A DNA stretch of 64,000 bases, taken from the NCBI GenBank assembly GCA_949987705.1, contig OX465282.1, positions 41,566,039 to 41,630,038 on the forward strand. The letters run 5' to 3'. Every line of letters begins with the position of its first letter. The stretch's first letter is position 1. Under the pieces are notes generated by a model, which saw only the letters and a program-made list of their open reading frames with translations, made no database searches and was not told the DNA's origin. This DNA comes from Thereva unica (lineage: Eukaryota; Arthropoda; Insecta; Diptera; Therevidae). A program made the position numbers and the translations under genes. Shown in pieces: positions 19,843 through 30,158 of the stretch.

Positions 19843-22800
19843 GTTACAGGTAAGGGAAAACCCAGAACTTGTATTCTGATCAAAAATAACATAAGCACCT
19901 TTCTTCTCCCTCAATTCAGCAACGGGGACCTTACTGTGGTCGACCTAGAGTTGAAACAGAAGAAAATCAGAATGGCCTCTTTCTACCTAGCCCACAATGA
20001 TGAGGGCCCTCTACCCCCTATGGCCTTTCAAGACCTGGTAAGATTCACCCATCCTACCACGGTTCTGGTTATGGGGGGAGATGCAAATGCGCACCATACA
20101 CAATGGGGCAGCACGGACACCAATGATAGAGGGGAAGTTATTTTTAACTACCTACTGAGCACCAACCTTGCTATTTGTAACAAAGGTAATGACCCCACCT
20201 TTATTACCAAGAACAGAGAGGAAGTTCTGGACATCACCCTTGTCTCGGACTGCCACTCCGACCGAATAGTGGTCTGGAAGGTTTTGAAGGAACACTCCTT
20301 TTCAGATCATAGATTTATAGAGTTCCAACTGCAGGACTCGAGCCCAGCCACCCCTTCCAAAATAAAAAACCTCCAAAGGACAAATTGGGGCTACTATACT
20401 AGGCTTATCGCAAAAAACCTTGCTCCCAAGCCTCCCTTTATTCCCAAAAACCGGGAACAACTCGACAGCATTGTGGACATTTTCACGAAACAATGCACTT
20501 ACGCCATTAATAAAGCTTGTCCGAACAGGCCACATAAAGAGGCTTCCAAACCCCCATGGTGGTCTCGCGAACTTGAGACACTTCGAAAAGAGTGCAGAAA
20601 GGAATTTAATTCAGCGAGACGCAGCAACAGCGAAACCGCCTGGGGCTGCTATAAGTCAAAGCTGAATAGATACAAAACGGCAATAAGGAAGGCCAAACGT
20701 ACCTCCTGGGCCACCTTTTGCAGTAGTATAGAGTCCACATCGGAGACCTCAAGACTGCGTAAATTATTAACTAAATCGCCAACAATGCTTAGTTATTTAC
20801 GCAAGGAAGACGGCGATTGGACCGACTCAAGCAGGGAATCCCTGAAACTACTTATGGACACCCATTTCCCGAGTAGTACTACAGTTGATACAACTATCAC
20901 GATCAACTCTTCAGCCTCACAACAGCTGATCAGATCTATCATAAGTAGAGCAAAAATAAAATGGGCTGTAAACACCTTCCAGCCCTACAAATCACCAGGC
21001 CCTGACGGCATAGTGCCAGCACAACTGCAGCACACTCTTAGTTATATTATGCCCTGGTTACAAACCATGTTTACCGGGTGCCTCCAAAATAACTGCATTC
21101 CCTCTAGTTGGAAAGAGGTTAAAGTAGTTTTTATACCCAAGGCAGGAAAAGCCTCCCACGTAACACCCAAAGACTTCAGGCCAATCAGCCTATCATCCTT
21201 TCTATTAAAGACTCTGGAGAGGCTAATCGAAATATATCTGAGGCAGACCATATTGACCTCGGAACTCTCTAGCGCACAACACGCCTATACAAAGGGCAAA
21301 TCTACTGATACTGCTCTTCACTCACTGGTCTCAACCATTGAAAAATCCCTCGAGGTTAAGGAATATACATTAGTAGCATTTCTTGACATTGAAGGAGCAT
21401 TTAACAATGTTTTGCCGAATGCCATTACCCTGGCCTTGACAGAACATGGGATCGAGACATGGTTGGTGTCTCTTATCCACCAAATGCTTACTGGCAGGAT
21501 GGTGAGCTCGATCTTGGGCGATAGCTCGGCCCGAAAGGCCGTAAATAGAGGCACTCCGCAAGGAGGAGTACTCTCCCCGCTGCTATGGGTCGTAACTATG
21601 AACCAGCTGTTGCGACGCATGCAGGCAGAGGGACATGACGTCCTGGCGTACGCAGATGATGTTGTTATCATCAAAAAAGGAAAATTTCCTCAAGTCCTCT
21701 GTGATCTCATGGAGGCAGCACTACAAACCCTCTCAAGCTGGACTGCTACTCGCGGACTCAGCGTTAACCCAGTAAAAACGGAGCTGGTCCTCTTCACAAG
21801 GAGGTACAAGACCTCTCCGTTAACACCCCCCCCCGGCTTAACAAAGTTAGGCTCAAAATTAACAACAGTGCCAAATATCTGGGAGTAATCCTGGACAAGA
21901 AACTCCTCTGGCATGAAAACACAGAAGAGCGAGCGCATTAAGAAAGCAAACATCGCGCTTTTCGCCTGCAAAAAATCCATTGGTAAGAAATGGGGCTTCT
22001 CCCCTTACATTGTGCGATGGATCTACACAGCGATCGTCCGCCCAATTCTCCTTTACGGGGCTTTAGTGTGGTGGCCAACTCCGAGTAAATCCACCGTGTT
22101 AAACAAATTACAGAGAGTACAAAGATGTGCGGAGTTATGCATAACAGGAGCACTTCGCTCCACGCCTACAGAGGCCTTAAATGTTATGTTATACCTCCCT
22201 CCTTTAAATCTCGTAGCAAGGGAAAGCGCAACCATCGCAGCCCTTAGAATAAAAGAATCCGGTTTCTGGACTGGAATCAGGGGAGACCACACGAAGGTAC
22301 TGAACTCAGTTACTATCCCCACAAAAACCGACTTCTGCATTCCCGAAATTACCTTCACGAGGAACTACGGAGTCTACATCCCTTCACGTCGTGAATGGAT
22401 AAATAGACCACATAGGTTTCAGGATGCCATAAACGTTTTTACTGATGGCTCTAAGCTCGAGGGTCGAGTGGGAGGAGGAGTATTTTCCCCAGAACTTGGG
22501 ATTGAAATCTCCTTCCGACTTCCCGATCACTGCAATGTATATCAAGCGGAGATTCTAGCCATACAAGAAGCTGTTCTGCAAATTAACCAGCAAGGCGATG
22601 GAAACCGGACTGTCTACATCTTCTCAGATAGTCAGGCAGCTCTGAAAGCCCTGCGCTCCTGCACAAACAGCTCTAGAACTACCTCTGAATGTCGCAGATC
22701 TCTTAACGAGATGGCTCAGCAGTTCAGGACCCTCCTCGTTTGGGTGCCCGGTCACCGAAATATAGAGGGAAATTGTAAAGCTGACGAACTGGCTAGGAGA

Positions 22801-23398
22801 GGCACGACCGCTACTCTCCTTCCAGAAAAAGAAAGAGTTGGTATGCCTTGGGCCTCCTTTAAACTCCGATGCAAGCAACACACAATCACACAAGCGAAAA
22901 AGCATTGGAGGGATCTTAATAAATGCACTTTGGCCAAATTAACCTGGCCCTCCTATGATCTCAGTCGAACTACCTTATTACTGAGCCTTGGGAGACAAGA
23001 ACTCTCAGTTATAGTGGGAGTCTTAACCGGACACTGTCTGATAGGGACGCATGCGACCCGTTTAGGTCTTGAGACCCACGACTTCTGCAGAAGCTGTAAG
23101 AACATTGACTAGGCGGAAAGTGTACTACACCTCCTATGTCACTGCCCGGCCCTAAGCAGGATAAGGCTAACCACATTTGGTAAACCCTTTCTAAGCAACC
23201 TTGCGGAAATCTCGAAGTTTGGGATCCCGCAACTTAGAAGATTCATTACTTCCTCGAGATGGTTTAACGAAGAAACGACATTTTAACATCAAGTTTAAAG
23301 TGGGATCACTATGGTATCACAATGGGCCTATCCCTTCTGGCCTAAGTGTGTGGGCTTGAACCAAAGCTCAGCCATATCTAACCTAACCTAACCTAACC
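19843..23398 (+). mobile_element. LOA-like LINE, 5'-truncated, with (CCTAA)n tail
   Basis: It is flanked by an 11-bp duplication tactgtgtcac (19832-19842 and 23399-23409), and the Gy-A RNase H frame resumes right after it. It begins inside the endonuclease domain, the usual result of incomplete reverse transcription. ORF2 covers endonuclease, reverse transcriptase, RNase H and a cysteine-rich end. The 3' end is four units of aacct/cctaa rather than poly(A). A LINE-encoded RNase H with this order suggests the LOA/R1/I group. Confidence 0.9.
19860..23284 (+). pseudogene. LINE ORF2: endonuclease, reverse transcriptase, RNase H
   Basis: Endonuclease is partial, with the GGDANAHH block at 20080 and the SDHR block at about 20304. 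Reverse transcriptase shows SPGPDGIVP (20995), FIPKAGK (21130), FLDIEGAFNNV (21380), GTPQGGVLSPLLW (21550) and the catalytic YADDVVI (21650). RNase H begins VFTDGSKLEG (22436) with the AEILAIQEA block (22548) and SDSQAAL. A cysteine/histidine motif near 23090-23150 ends the protein. It is broken by frameshifts around an eight-C run at 21829 and again near 21935, and by a TAG at 23110. Confidence 0.85.
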
Positions 23399-23401
23399 TA
23401 C

Positions 23402-25048
23402 TGTGTCACAAGACGGGAACTATTGGCAATCGAGGACTCAACTAAACACTTCCACAAGTATCTCTATGGGCAAAACTTCATCCTTCGAACGGATAATGCA
23501 GCATTAAAATAGCTGATGCAATTCAAAAACCCTGAAGGACAAGTGGCAAGATGGATAGAGAGACTTCAGTCCTACGACTTCAATATAGACCACATAAAGG
23601 GAAGAAACCATGGAAATGCAGATGCACTCTCCCGGCGACCATGCGTACCAGACTGCAAACGTTGTGGACGTATCGAGGAAAAGTGTCAAAGGACGACAGT
23701 CGAGCCAACGACAGGATGGGATGACCAGGGACTCCGAGACGCCCAACGCGACGACCCGGATATTTCTTCAATTCTGACATGGGAGGAATACGAGGAAAAG
23801 CCTGAATGGAAGGACATTGCTGAGAGGAGCGAGACCCTGAAGAGCTATTGGGCCTAATAGGATTCGTTGTACATTGAGCGAGGAGTATTAAAGCGCAAAT
23901 GGGAAACCGCTGACGGTACCTCTCATCGAATGCAGGTATTAGTCCCTCGCGTTAGAATAAGGGATATTCTCGAGGAGTGTCATAACGGCGCATCAGGAGG
24001 GCATCTGGGAGTCAATAAAACTTTGGCAAAAATAAGAGATAGATTCTATTGGCTTCACATGCGAGACGATGTTGCAGACTGGTGCCGTAAATGCACAACT
24101 TGTGCCAGTAGCAAGGGTCCTCGGCTAAGAACAAAAGGAGAAATGCAGCAATACAACGTGGGAGCCCCATTTGAAAGAATCGCAATCGATGTGGCGGGAC
24201 CTTTTCCGGTGTCAGACCGAGGAAATCGATACATTTTGGTGGTCATGGACTACTTCAGTAAGTGGCCCGAAGCATATGCCATTCCAAATCAGGAAGCAAT
24301 CACTGTTGCAGAGGAATTAGTGAACAATTGGATCTGCAGATTTGGTGTTCCTCATGAGCTTCACTCTGACCAAGGGAGAAACTTTGAATCTTAAGTTTTT
24401 CATGAAGTATGTAAGATACTTGGAGTGAAGAAGACCAGGACGACGCCCCTTCATAACCAGTCCGATGGAATGGTAGAGCGATTCAACAGGACAATGCTAG
24501 AACACCTAAGGAAAGTTGTTAGCGAGCACCAGCGTGACTGGGACAGTTACATCCCTATATTTCTAATGGCATATCGGACAGCGGTTCATAATTCCACAGG
24601 ACAAACCCCTTGTAGTGTGATTTTTGGAAGACAAAGACGGCTGCCAAGCGACTTGAAATTTGGGACACCTGTTGAAAGCAACGAGTCTAATGGCGGTTAT
24701 ACAGGTGAACTTCGTGATCGACTCGCAGATATCCATCAGCTTGCAAGGAAGAATCTTAAGATAGCCAGTGACAGGATGAAAACTAGGTACGACCTCCGAG
24801 CAAACTGTAGCGGATACCAGGAAGGTGACCTCGTTTGGCTGTTCAATCCTCGACGACGAAAGGGCAAGTCTCCGAAACTTCAGCGCCAGTGGGAGGGGCC
24901 CTATAAAATCCTAACACGGATCAACGACGTTGTCTACAGGATTCAACAAGGGCCCAAAGCCAAGAAGAAGATTGTGCACATAGACAGGCTGTGTCCATAT
25001 CATCAGCCGGATCCAGGATGGACAACTGTTCGGGACGAACAGTCCTAA
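23402..25048 (+). pseudogene. pol: Gy-A pol, second part: RNase H end and integrase
   Basis: RNase H resumes (TRRELLAIE) and ends NADALSRRP (23610). The integrase zinc region has H-H-C-C residues in HLGVNKT and CRKCTTCASS (24000-24110). Catalytic core blocks include IDVAGPFPVSD (24186), SDQGRNFE (24365) and the glutamate region near GMVERFNRTM (24470). The C-terminus ends at TAA 25046-25048, just before the polypurine run agaagggggcaa and the 3' LTR. Stops at about 23508, 23857 and 24394 inactivate it. Confidence 0.85.
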
Positions 25049-25059
25049 GAAGGGGGCAA

Positions 25060-25504
25060 TGTGATGATTTATGCGGCATCTGTTTGTCAAAAAGCATAAC
25101 CAACGATTGTCGGTAACAACTCTGGTTGATGTCTGAACTAATGACTTATGTACTAAACTAAAATTGGAACGCGCGATAAGTGAAGACAACTTCAAGCTTC
25201 TGGACGAAAAGAAAAGAACATACCACTAGGCTCGAGAAAAAGGACTCGAGAAGGTTCCAGAAGTTAAATAAAGGTGGAGCTTGGATATAAAAGCGGCTCG
25301 CAGGCGCTGAGAAAGTCAGTTTTGATTTGAAAGGCGATAAAAGTGTTCTAAAGTGCAAACAGTGAAAAGTGGAGATTTAAAAGTGAACTATAAAGCGATA
25401 GATAGAGTTTAATAGTGCGAGTTATTAAATTTAAAGTGATTGTAGTGAACTGTAAGAATTGTGTTTGTAATTAAATTGTGTTTTGGTGTGTAATAAATAA
25501 ATAA
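25060..25504 (+). repeat. Gy-A 3' LTR, first part
   Basis: It starts TGTGATG right after the polypurine tract and matches the 5' LTR up to the aataaa-rich region, where the Co-A copia element interrupts. The remaining 79 bp are at 30076-30154. Confidence 0.9.
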
Positions 25505-25710
25505 TGTTATGAAATGAAACCAAGATGAATTAAATCTAAATAGGAAAACTAAAGACTTTATTCTCGTTTTTAATTACTCAATTACACCGTGTTTCTTCAT
25601 CTTCTTCTTCTTATATCTATCGAACATAACTTACAACTAAACTTGACTTCAAAACGCAGCAGTGCTGCCACTACTAATTACATTGTTGTTACAACCGCCA
25701 TATGTTAACA
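25505..25710 (-). repeat. Co-A 3' LTR
   Basis: 206 bp; in element sense it reads TGTTAACATATGG to CATAACA. It is preceded (plus-strand 25711-25719) by the polypurine tract complement ccccctctc. A single C/T difference separates it from the 5' LTR. Confidence 0.95.
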
Positions 25711-25753
25711 CCCCCTCTCAATGTAATTACAAAAATAAACTTATTTCTTGATC

Positions 25754-28700
25754 TTATTCAATTATACCACATTCCTTCATATATTTAAACATCGAAACTC
25801 TACTTAGGGGTTTCGTAAACATATCTGCTGGTTGTTCACTTGTCTTAACATATTTTATACATATTTTCTTATCTTTAACTAACTCTTTCACAAAATGGTG
25901 TCTAATATCTATGTGTTTCAAACGTTTGGTAGAGTCTGTTCCTGCAAGGGTTATTGCCGACTGGTTGTCGCAAAAAATATTTATTGGACATACACTCTGA
26001 AAACCGAAATCATTTAATAAATTTATCAGCCAACAAGCTTCACTTGCAGTCATACTCACTGCTACATATTCAGATTCAGTCGAAGACAAACTTACGGATA
26101 CCTGTTTCTTTGAGCACCATGTAATTAAACAATTTGAGAACTTAAATAGATAACCTGTGGTAGACTTTCTGTCCAATAAATCACCTCCCCAGTCTGCATC
26201 ACAATAGCCCTGCAGTCCTGTATCATTACATTTGTAAATTAACTTATGATCTATGGTATACTTTACATATCTTAATATTCTTTTTAATGCAGTTAATAAC
26301 ATATTATTTGAACATTTTTGGTATCTACTTAGCATTGTAACAGCAAAACACAGATCAGGTCTAGTACCTAATGCAGCATACATAAGACTCCCTATAATTT
26401 GTCTACATAACTTTTCAATATTGTTATCTGTACTATGTTCATTATTTATAAATATTTTCGTGTTAAAATTTTGATCCATAGGAGTAGACATTGGCTTACA
26501 ATTTTCCATTTTAAATCTCTTAAGTACATTTTGTAAATATTTACTTTGACATAATTCAGTTATACCAGTTTTTAAATTTTGGTTTACACTTATTCCTAAA
26601 AATTCTTTTGCGAGCCCTAAATCCTTAATTTTGAATTCTTTATTCAACGCTTCTTTAAGCTGGGATATTTCCTTCTCATTTGAACCGAAGATTAAAAGAT
26701 CATCAACATACAGAAGTACATAAGTTTTATCTGTCCCATTACATTTTTGATAGAAACATGAATCACACTTGGATTTTATGAATCCTTCTCCAGTTATTAC
26801 AGAATTAAATTTATTATTCCAACATTTCGGAGAGCTTTTAAGTCCATACAAAGATTTATTTAACTTAACAATATTATTACAACCTGTGTAAGCACCTTCG
26901 GGTAACCTAACATACACATTTTCATCTATCTCTCCGTGTAAGAATGCTCCAGTAACATCCATTTGATAGATCGGTAAATTTAACTTTGTTGCTATCACTA
27001 CAAAAAGTCGAAAAGTTGCTAATTTTGCTACTGGTGCATAAATGTCATTAAAATCTAATAAAGAGTTTTGTTCAAGACCTCTAGCTACTAACCTAGCTTT
27101 ATATTGTATTTCATTATTCATTCGTTTAATTTTAAAAACCCACTTACTACTTATTACCTTATCATTTTCGGGAACATCACAAAAATCCCACGTATTATTT
27201 TCGTCCAAAGTTTTTAATTCTTTTTCAACTGCTTCACTCCATTTGCTGGCATCCTTCCTCTCCATGGCTTCGGCATAGGTGTTTGGTTCATTTTCTTCAC
27301 TGTAGACGTTGTAGCAATCGCAGCGAGATGGTATTTTTATTATTCGTTTACTTCGTCGGTATTGAGTTGGTATTAGTTCGTCACTCATTGGAGCATCTCC
27401 CTCTTCTTTGTCATTTATTTCTTCTTCACTGGATTCACATTGCGTTACACTCGGATTCTCAAAACAATCAGACTCAGTATTTTCAGTTTCAGTAATTGCA
27501 TCTTCTTCTTTTTCATTCAATAATCTTTCATCGTTTTGCATTTCACCGTCTTCCAAATTGATCACATTGCTGGTTTCTTTTTCTTCACTTATTTTCTCTT
27601 TTACAAAAATAACGTCTCTCTTTATCTCTATGGAGTTTTTTTTCGGAAAATATATTCTATAGCCTTTAACATCTTCTCCATATCCAACCATTAGCCCCTC
27701 GACTCCTTTCTTATCCCACTTTCTCCGTTTTTCTTTTGGGATGTGTACATACACTGGTGTACCAAAGGCTTTTAACTTGCTTATATCAAAACTCTTGTTC
27801 ATCCACGTCTCAAATGGTGTTTTCCCTTTCTCGTTACTCCTTCCAGTTCTATTTATCACATATGCTGCTGTATTCACTGCTTCTGCCCACAATTTCTTTC
27901 GTAAATTTTTAGCATGCAACATAGTTCTGGCTGCTTCAACCAATGTTCTGTTTTCCCTTTCTGCTTTTCCGTTTTGCTCAGGGGTATAGGTTACTGTTGT
28001 TTGATGTATAATTCCTCGTCGTGAGAACATTTCTTTTACTTCCTTGTTTAAAAATTCTAAACCATTATCACTTCTAAACACCTTAATCTTATTTTCTGTT
28101 ACATTTTCAGCTTTATTTATAAAATCTTCAATGCAACCCTTCACTTCATGTTTTCCTTTGATAAAATACACACTTCTATAATTTGAGAAGTCATCCTTTA
28201 TTATTAAAAAGTATCTTGAGCCTCCAATAGATGTTTCCTCCATTGGTCCACAAACATCAGCGTGAACTAACTGACACGTCTTTGTAGTAGCATTTTCACT
28301 ATTTTTGAATGGTAAGCGGTGTATTTTTCCTTCTAAACAACTTTCACACATCGGGGCGGTAGTTTGATTTACTTCTATATTATTTTTCGACAGTATTCTT
28401 TTTACATAATCGAAGTTTTGGTGGGCAAGCCTTTCATGCCAATCATTTAAGTCGCCATTTATCGTTTTTGCAACGTTGGCTACATCGCATGAATAACGAA
28501 GGTCCATATAATACGATTTTCCAATACGTTTTGCAATCGCACCAACTTTGTTTTTCCCATAAAATTCGCATGAACTGCCAGTTGTCAACATGACATAACC
28601 TCTGTCTATAGCACACTTCACAGAAAATAGATTAGTTTCCAAATCGGGAACGAATAGCACATTATTTAAAGTGGTATCAACCCATTTGCTTCCGTTGTTC

Positions 28701-29689
28701 ACTTGTGCTTTGATCTGTCCGCAACCATGAACACTGATTGCTGTTCCATTTCCTACTTTTACTGATTTTTGTGACACTTCTGTGTAGGACGTAAACAGCG
28801 CACGATCACGACACATATGTTCAGTAGCTCCTGTGTCCACTAACCACATTGTTTCTAAATAACTTTGATTGCCTGATAACACAACAAAAGCGTTATCATC
28901 TTTGCTTTTCTTAAACCGACACTGCGCCTTATAATGTCCCACTTTGCCGCAATAGAAACATTTCTTGTTTCTATTATCACTGTTGTTATTATTTCTACAC
29001 TCATTTTGATAGTGACCAAATTTGTTACACTTAAAACACTTTATATTCCTTTTGCTGTCATATTTCTTGACAATAAATGCAGATGACTGCTGGGATTCCT
29101 CATTCTTTTCCATAGTCCTTTCTTCTTCCACTAGCAATCTGGCTACTAAGTTTTCAAAAGTTTGCTTATCATCAGGTGCTGACTCCCATGCCGATACAAA
29201 ATGTTTATATCGTTCTGGCAGCGACATTAAAACCTTTGTTATTACCAGTTTTTCGGATATTTCCTCGCCCATTTGATTTAACTGATTTTGTATTTCTTGT
29301 ATTTTTGATAAAAAAATCGACATCTCTGTGCCCTCCTCATATTTATATTGGAAGAATCGTTGCTGTATAATATGGATACTGGTCTCAGTCTTTTGTTCAT
29401 ATACGCTTAGAAGTTTTCGCCATATCTCAGCGGAAGTAGAGCAAGAAATTATATGCAGCATGACATTTTCTGTCATCCTCGTAACCAGTATTGTTTGAGC
29501 CTTTGCGTCTTTGGTCTCCCATGCATTGTATGCGGTTTTCTTTCCATCGGCTCCTATTTCAGGTTTAACACTTCGACCTTCAACTATGTCTAAACAATCT
29601 TGACCTCGTAGTAATACTTTCGTTTGAAACTTCCATATATTCCAGTTTTTGGCCCCTTCCAGCTTGATGGTATTTTGATTTCCTTCCAT
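25754..29689 (-). CDS. gag-pol: Co-A Gag-Pol polyprotein, intact (1,311 aa)
   Basis: One ORF in copia order. Gag has the copia-type N-terminal region (about 1-200) and two CCHC knuckles (CFKCNKFGHYQNEC, CFYCGKVGHYKAQC; about 218-262). The protease has a DTGATEHM active site (about 287). The integrase has an HH-CC zinc region (HERLAHQ to CESC, about 425-460) and a catalytic core with the blocks VHADVCGP, FRSDNGLEF and EQNGKAERENRT. The reverse transcriptase has KARLVARG and the catalytic YVDDLLIFG. RNase H carries STESEYVA. The length is usual for copia elements. Start is the ATG shortly downstream of the primer site; no stop or frameshift is present. Confidence 0.97.
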   Translation of the reverse strand: MEGNQNTIKLEGAKNWNIWKFQTKVLLRGQDCLDIVEGRSVKPEIGADGKKTAYNAWETKDAKAQTILVTRMTENVMLHIISCSTSAEIWRKLLSVYEQKTETSIHIIQQRFFQYKYEEGTEMSIFLSKIQEIQNQLNQMGEEISEKLVITKVLMSLPERYKHFVSAWESAPDDKQTFENLVARLLVEEERTMEKNEESQQSSAFIVKKYDSKRNIKCFKCNKFGHYQNECRNNNNSDNRNKKCFYCGKVGHYKAQCRFKKSKDDNAFVVLSGNQSYLETMWLVDTGATEHMCRDRALFTSYTEVSQKSVKVGNGTAISVHGCGQIKAQVNNGSKWVDTTLNNVLFVPDLETNLFSVKCAIDRGYVMLTTGSSCEFYGKNKVGAIAKRIGKSYYMDLRYSCDVANVAKTINGDLNDWHERLAHQNFDYVKRILSKNNIEVNQTTAPMCESCLEGKIHRLPFKNSENATTKTCQLVHADVCGPMEETSIGGSRYFLIIKDDFSNYRSVYFIKGKHEVKGCIEDFINKAENVTENKIKVFRSDNGLEFLNKEVKEMFSRRGIIHQTTVTYTPEQNGKAERENRTLVEAARTMLHAKNLRKKLWAEAVNTAAYVINRTGRSNEKGKTPFETWMNKSFDISKLKAFGTPVYVHIPKEKRRKWDKKGVEGLMVGYGEDVKGYRIYFPKKNSIEIKRDVIFVKEKISEEKETSNVINLEDGEMQNDERLLNEKEEDAITETENTESDCFENPSVTQCESSEEEINDKEEGDAPMSDELIPTQYRRSKRIIKIPSRCDCYNVYSEENEPNTYAEAMERKDASKWSEAVEKELKTLDENNTWDFCDVPENDKVISSKWVFKIKRMNNEIQYKARLVARGLEQNSLLDFNDIYAPVAKLATFRLFVVIATKLNLPIYQMDVTGAFLHGEIDENVYVRLPEGAYTGCNNIVKLNKSLYGLKSSPKCWNNKFNSVITGEGFIKSKCDSCFYQKCNGTDKTYVLLYVDDLLIFGSNEKEISQLKEALNKEFKIKDLGLAKEFLGISVNQNLKTGITELCQSKYLQNVLKRFKMENCKPMSTPMDQNFNTKIFINNEHSTDNNIEKLCRQIIGSLMYAALGTRPDLCFAVTMLSRYQKCSNNMLLTALKRILRYVKYTIDHKLIYKCNDTGLQGYCDADWGGDLLDRKSTTGYLFKFSNCLITWCSKKQVSVSLSSTESEYVAVSMTASEACWLINLLNDFGFQSVCPINIFCDNQSAITLAGTDSTKRLKHIDIRHHFVKELVKDKKICIKYVKTSEQPADMFTKPLSRVSMFKYMKECGIIE

Positions 29690-29850
29690 TTCGCTGTTTT
29701 TTATTTACCTTGTTTATAATCTTCAAAACAAGAATCCTTCTCGACGTATTTCTACACGCGGTTTTTAAAACTTAACCTCAAAAAAAAAAACTGCTCACCT
29801 TTTTACTTCGTGAAACTTTCCGCCGATATATTTTAATCACTTTTTTATGT

Positions 29851-29867
29851 GCCTGGGCCCATAACCT
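29851..29867 (-). promoter_or_regulatory. Co-A primer-binding site
   Basis: On the minus strand this reads aggttatgggcccaggc, directly after the 5' LTR. It is the classic copia site complementary to an internal fragment of initiator tRNA-Met. Confidence 0.9.
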
Positions 29868-29869
29868 AA

Positions 29870-30075
29870 TGTTATGAAATGAAACCAAGATGAATTAAAT
29901 CTAAATAGGAAAACTAAAGACTTTATTCTCGTTTTTAATTACTCAATTACACCGTGTTTCTTCATCTTCTTCTTCTTATATCTATCGAACATAACTCACA
30001 ACTAAACTTGACTTCAAAACGCAGCAGTGCTGCCACTACTAATTACATTGTTGTTACAACCGCCATATGTTAACA
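29870..30075 (-). repeat. Co-A 5' LTR
   Basis: 206 bp, identical to the 3' LTR except for one base (cataactcac here, cataacttac there). It holds the promoter region of the element, read on the minus strand. Confidence 0.95.
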
Positions 30076-30154
30076 ATAAATTATTGTGTGGATAATTAAA
30101 AAGTGTATTCCTTAATTAATCCTACGAATCCGTTAAGCAGGGAAAAACGTAACA
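30076..30154 (+). repeat. Gy-A 3' LTR, last 79 bp
   Basis: Continues the LTR from 25504, matching ataaattattg to cgtaaca of the 5' LTR. It is followed by the target duplication ataa and then Co-B coding sequence. Confidence 0.9.
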
Positions 30155-30158
30155 ATAA

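Larger units (their letters stand above)
25505..30075 (-). mobile_element. Co-A copia element, complete and young
   Basis: It is inserted in the Gy-A 3' LTR in reverse orientation. The LTRs are 206 bp each, differing at one position. The minus-strand order is 5' LTR (29870-30075), primer site, one uninterrupted Gag-Pol ORF, polypurine tract (gagaggggg) and 3' LTR (25505-25710). The target is an A/T run (aataa-like), so the exact duplication cannot be resolved. Everything needed for movement is visibly intact, making this the best candidate for an active element in the window. Confidence 0.95.
15741..30154 (+). mobile_element. Full-length Gy-A gypsy-type element (copy 2), carrying two inserts
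   Basis: LTRs of about 517 bp bound the element: 15741-16257, and 25060-25504 continued at 30076-30154. A tRNA-Leu-type primer site, gag, and pol in the order protease, reverse transcriptase, RNase H, integrase (Ty3/gypsy order) lie between them. A LOA-like LINE interrupts RNase H and a copia element interrupts the 3' LTR. Target duplication is ataa (15737-15740 and 30155-30158). Several stops and frameshifts make it inactive. The primer choice and LTR style suggest the mdg3/micropia side of gypsy elements, but this is an inference. Confidence 0.9.

Noticed and set aside
23370..23400. A telomere
   Set aside because: Only four units are present, and they are flanked by a target duplication inside Gy-A, so this is a LINE tail.
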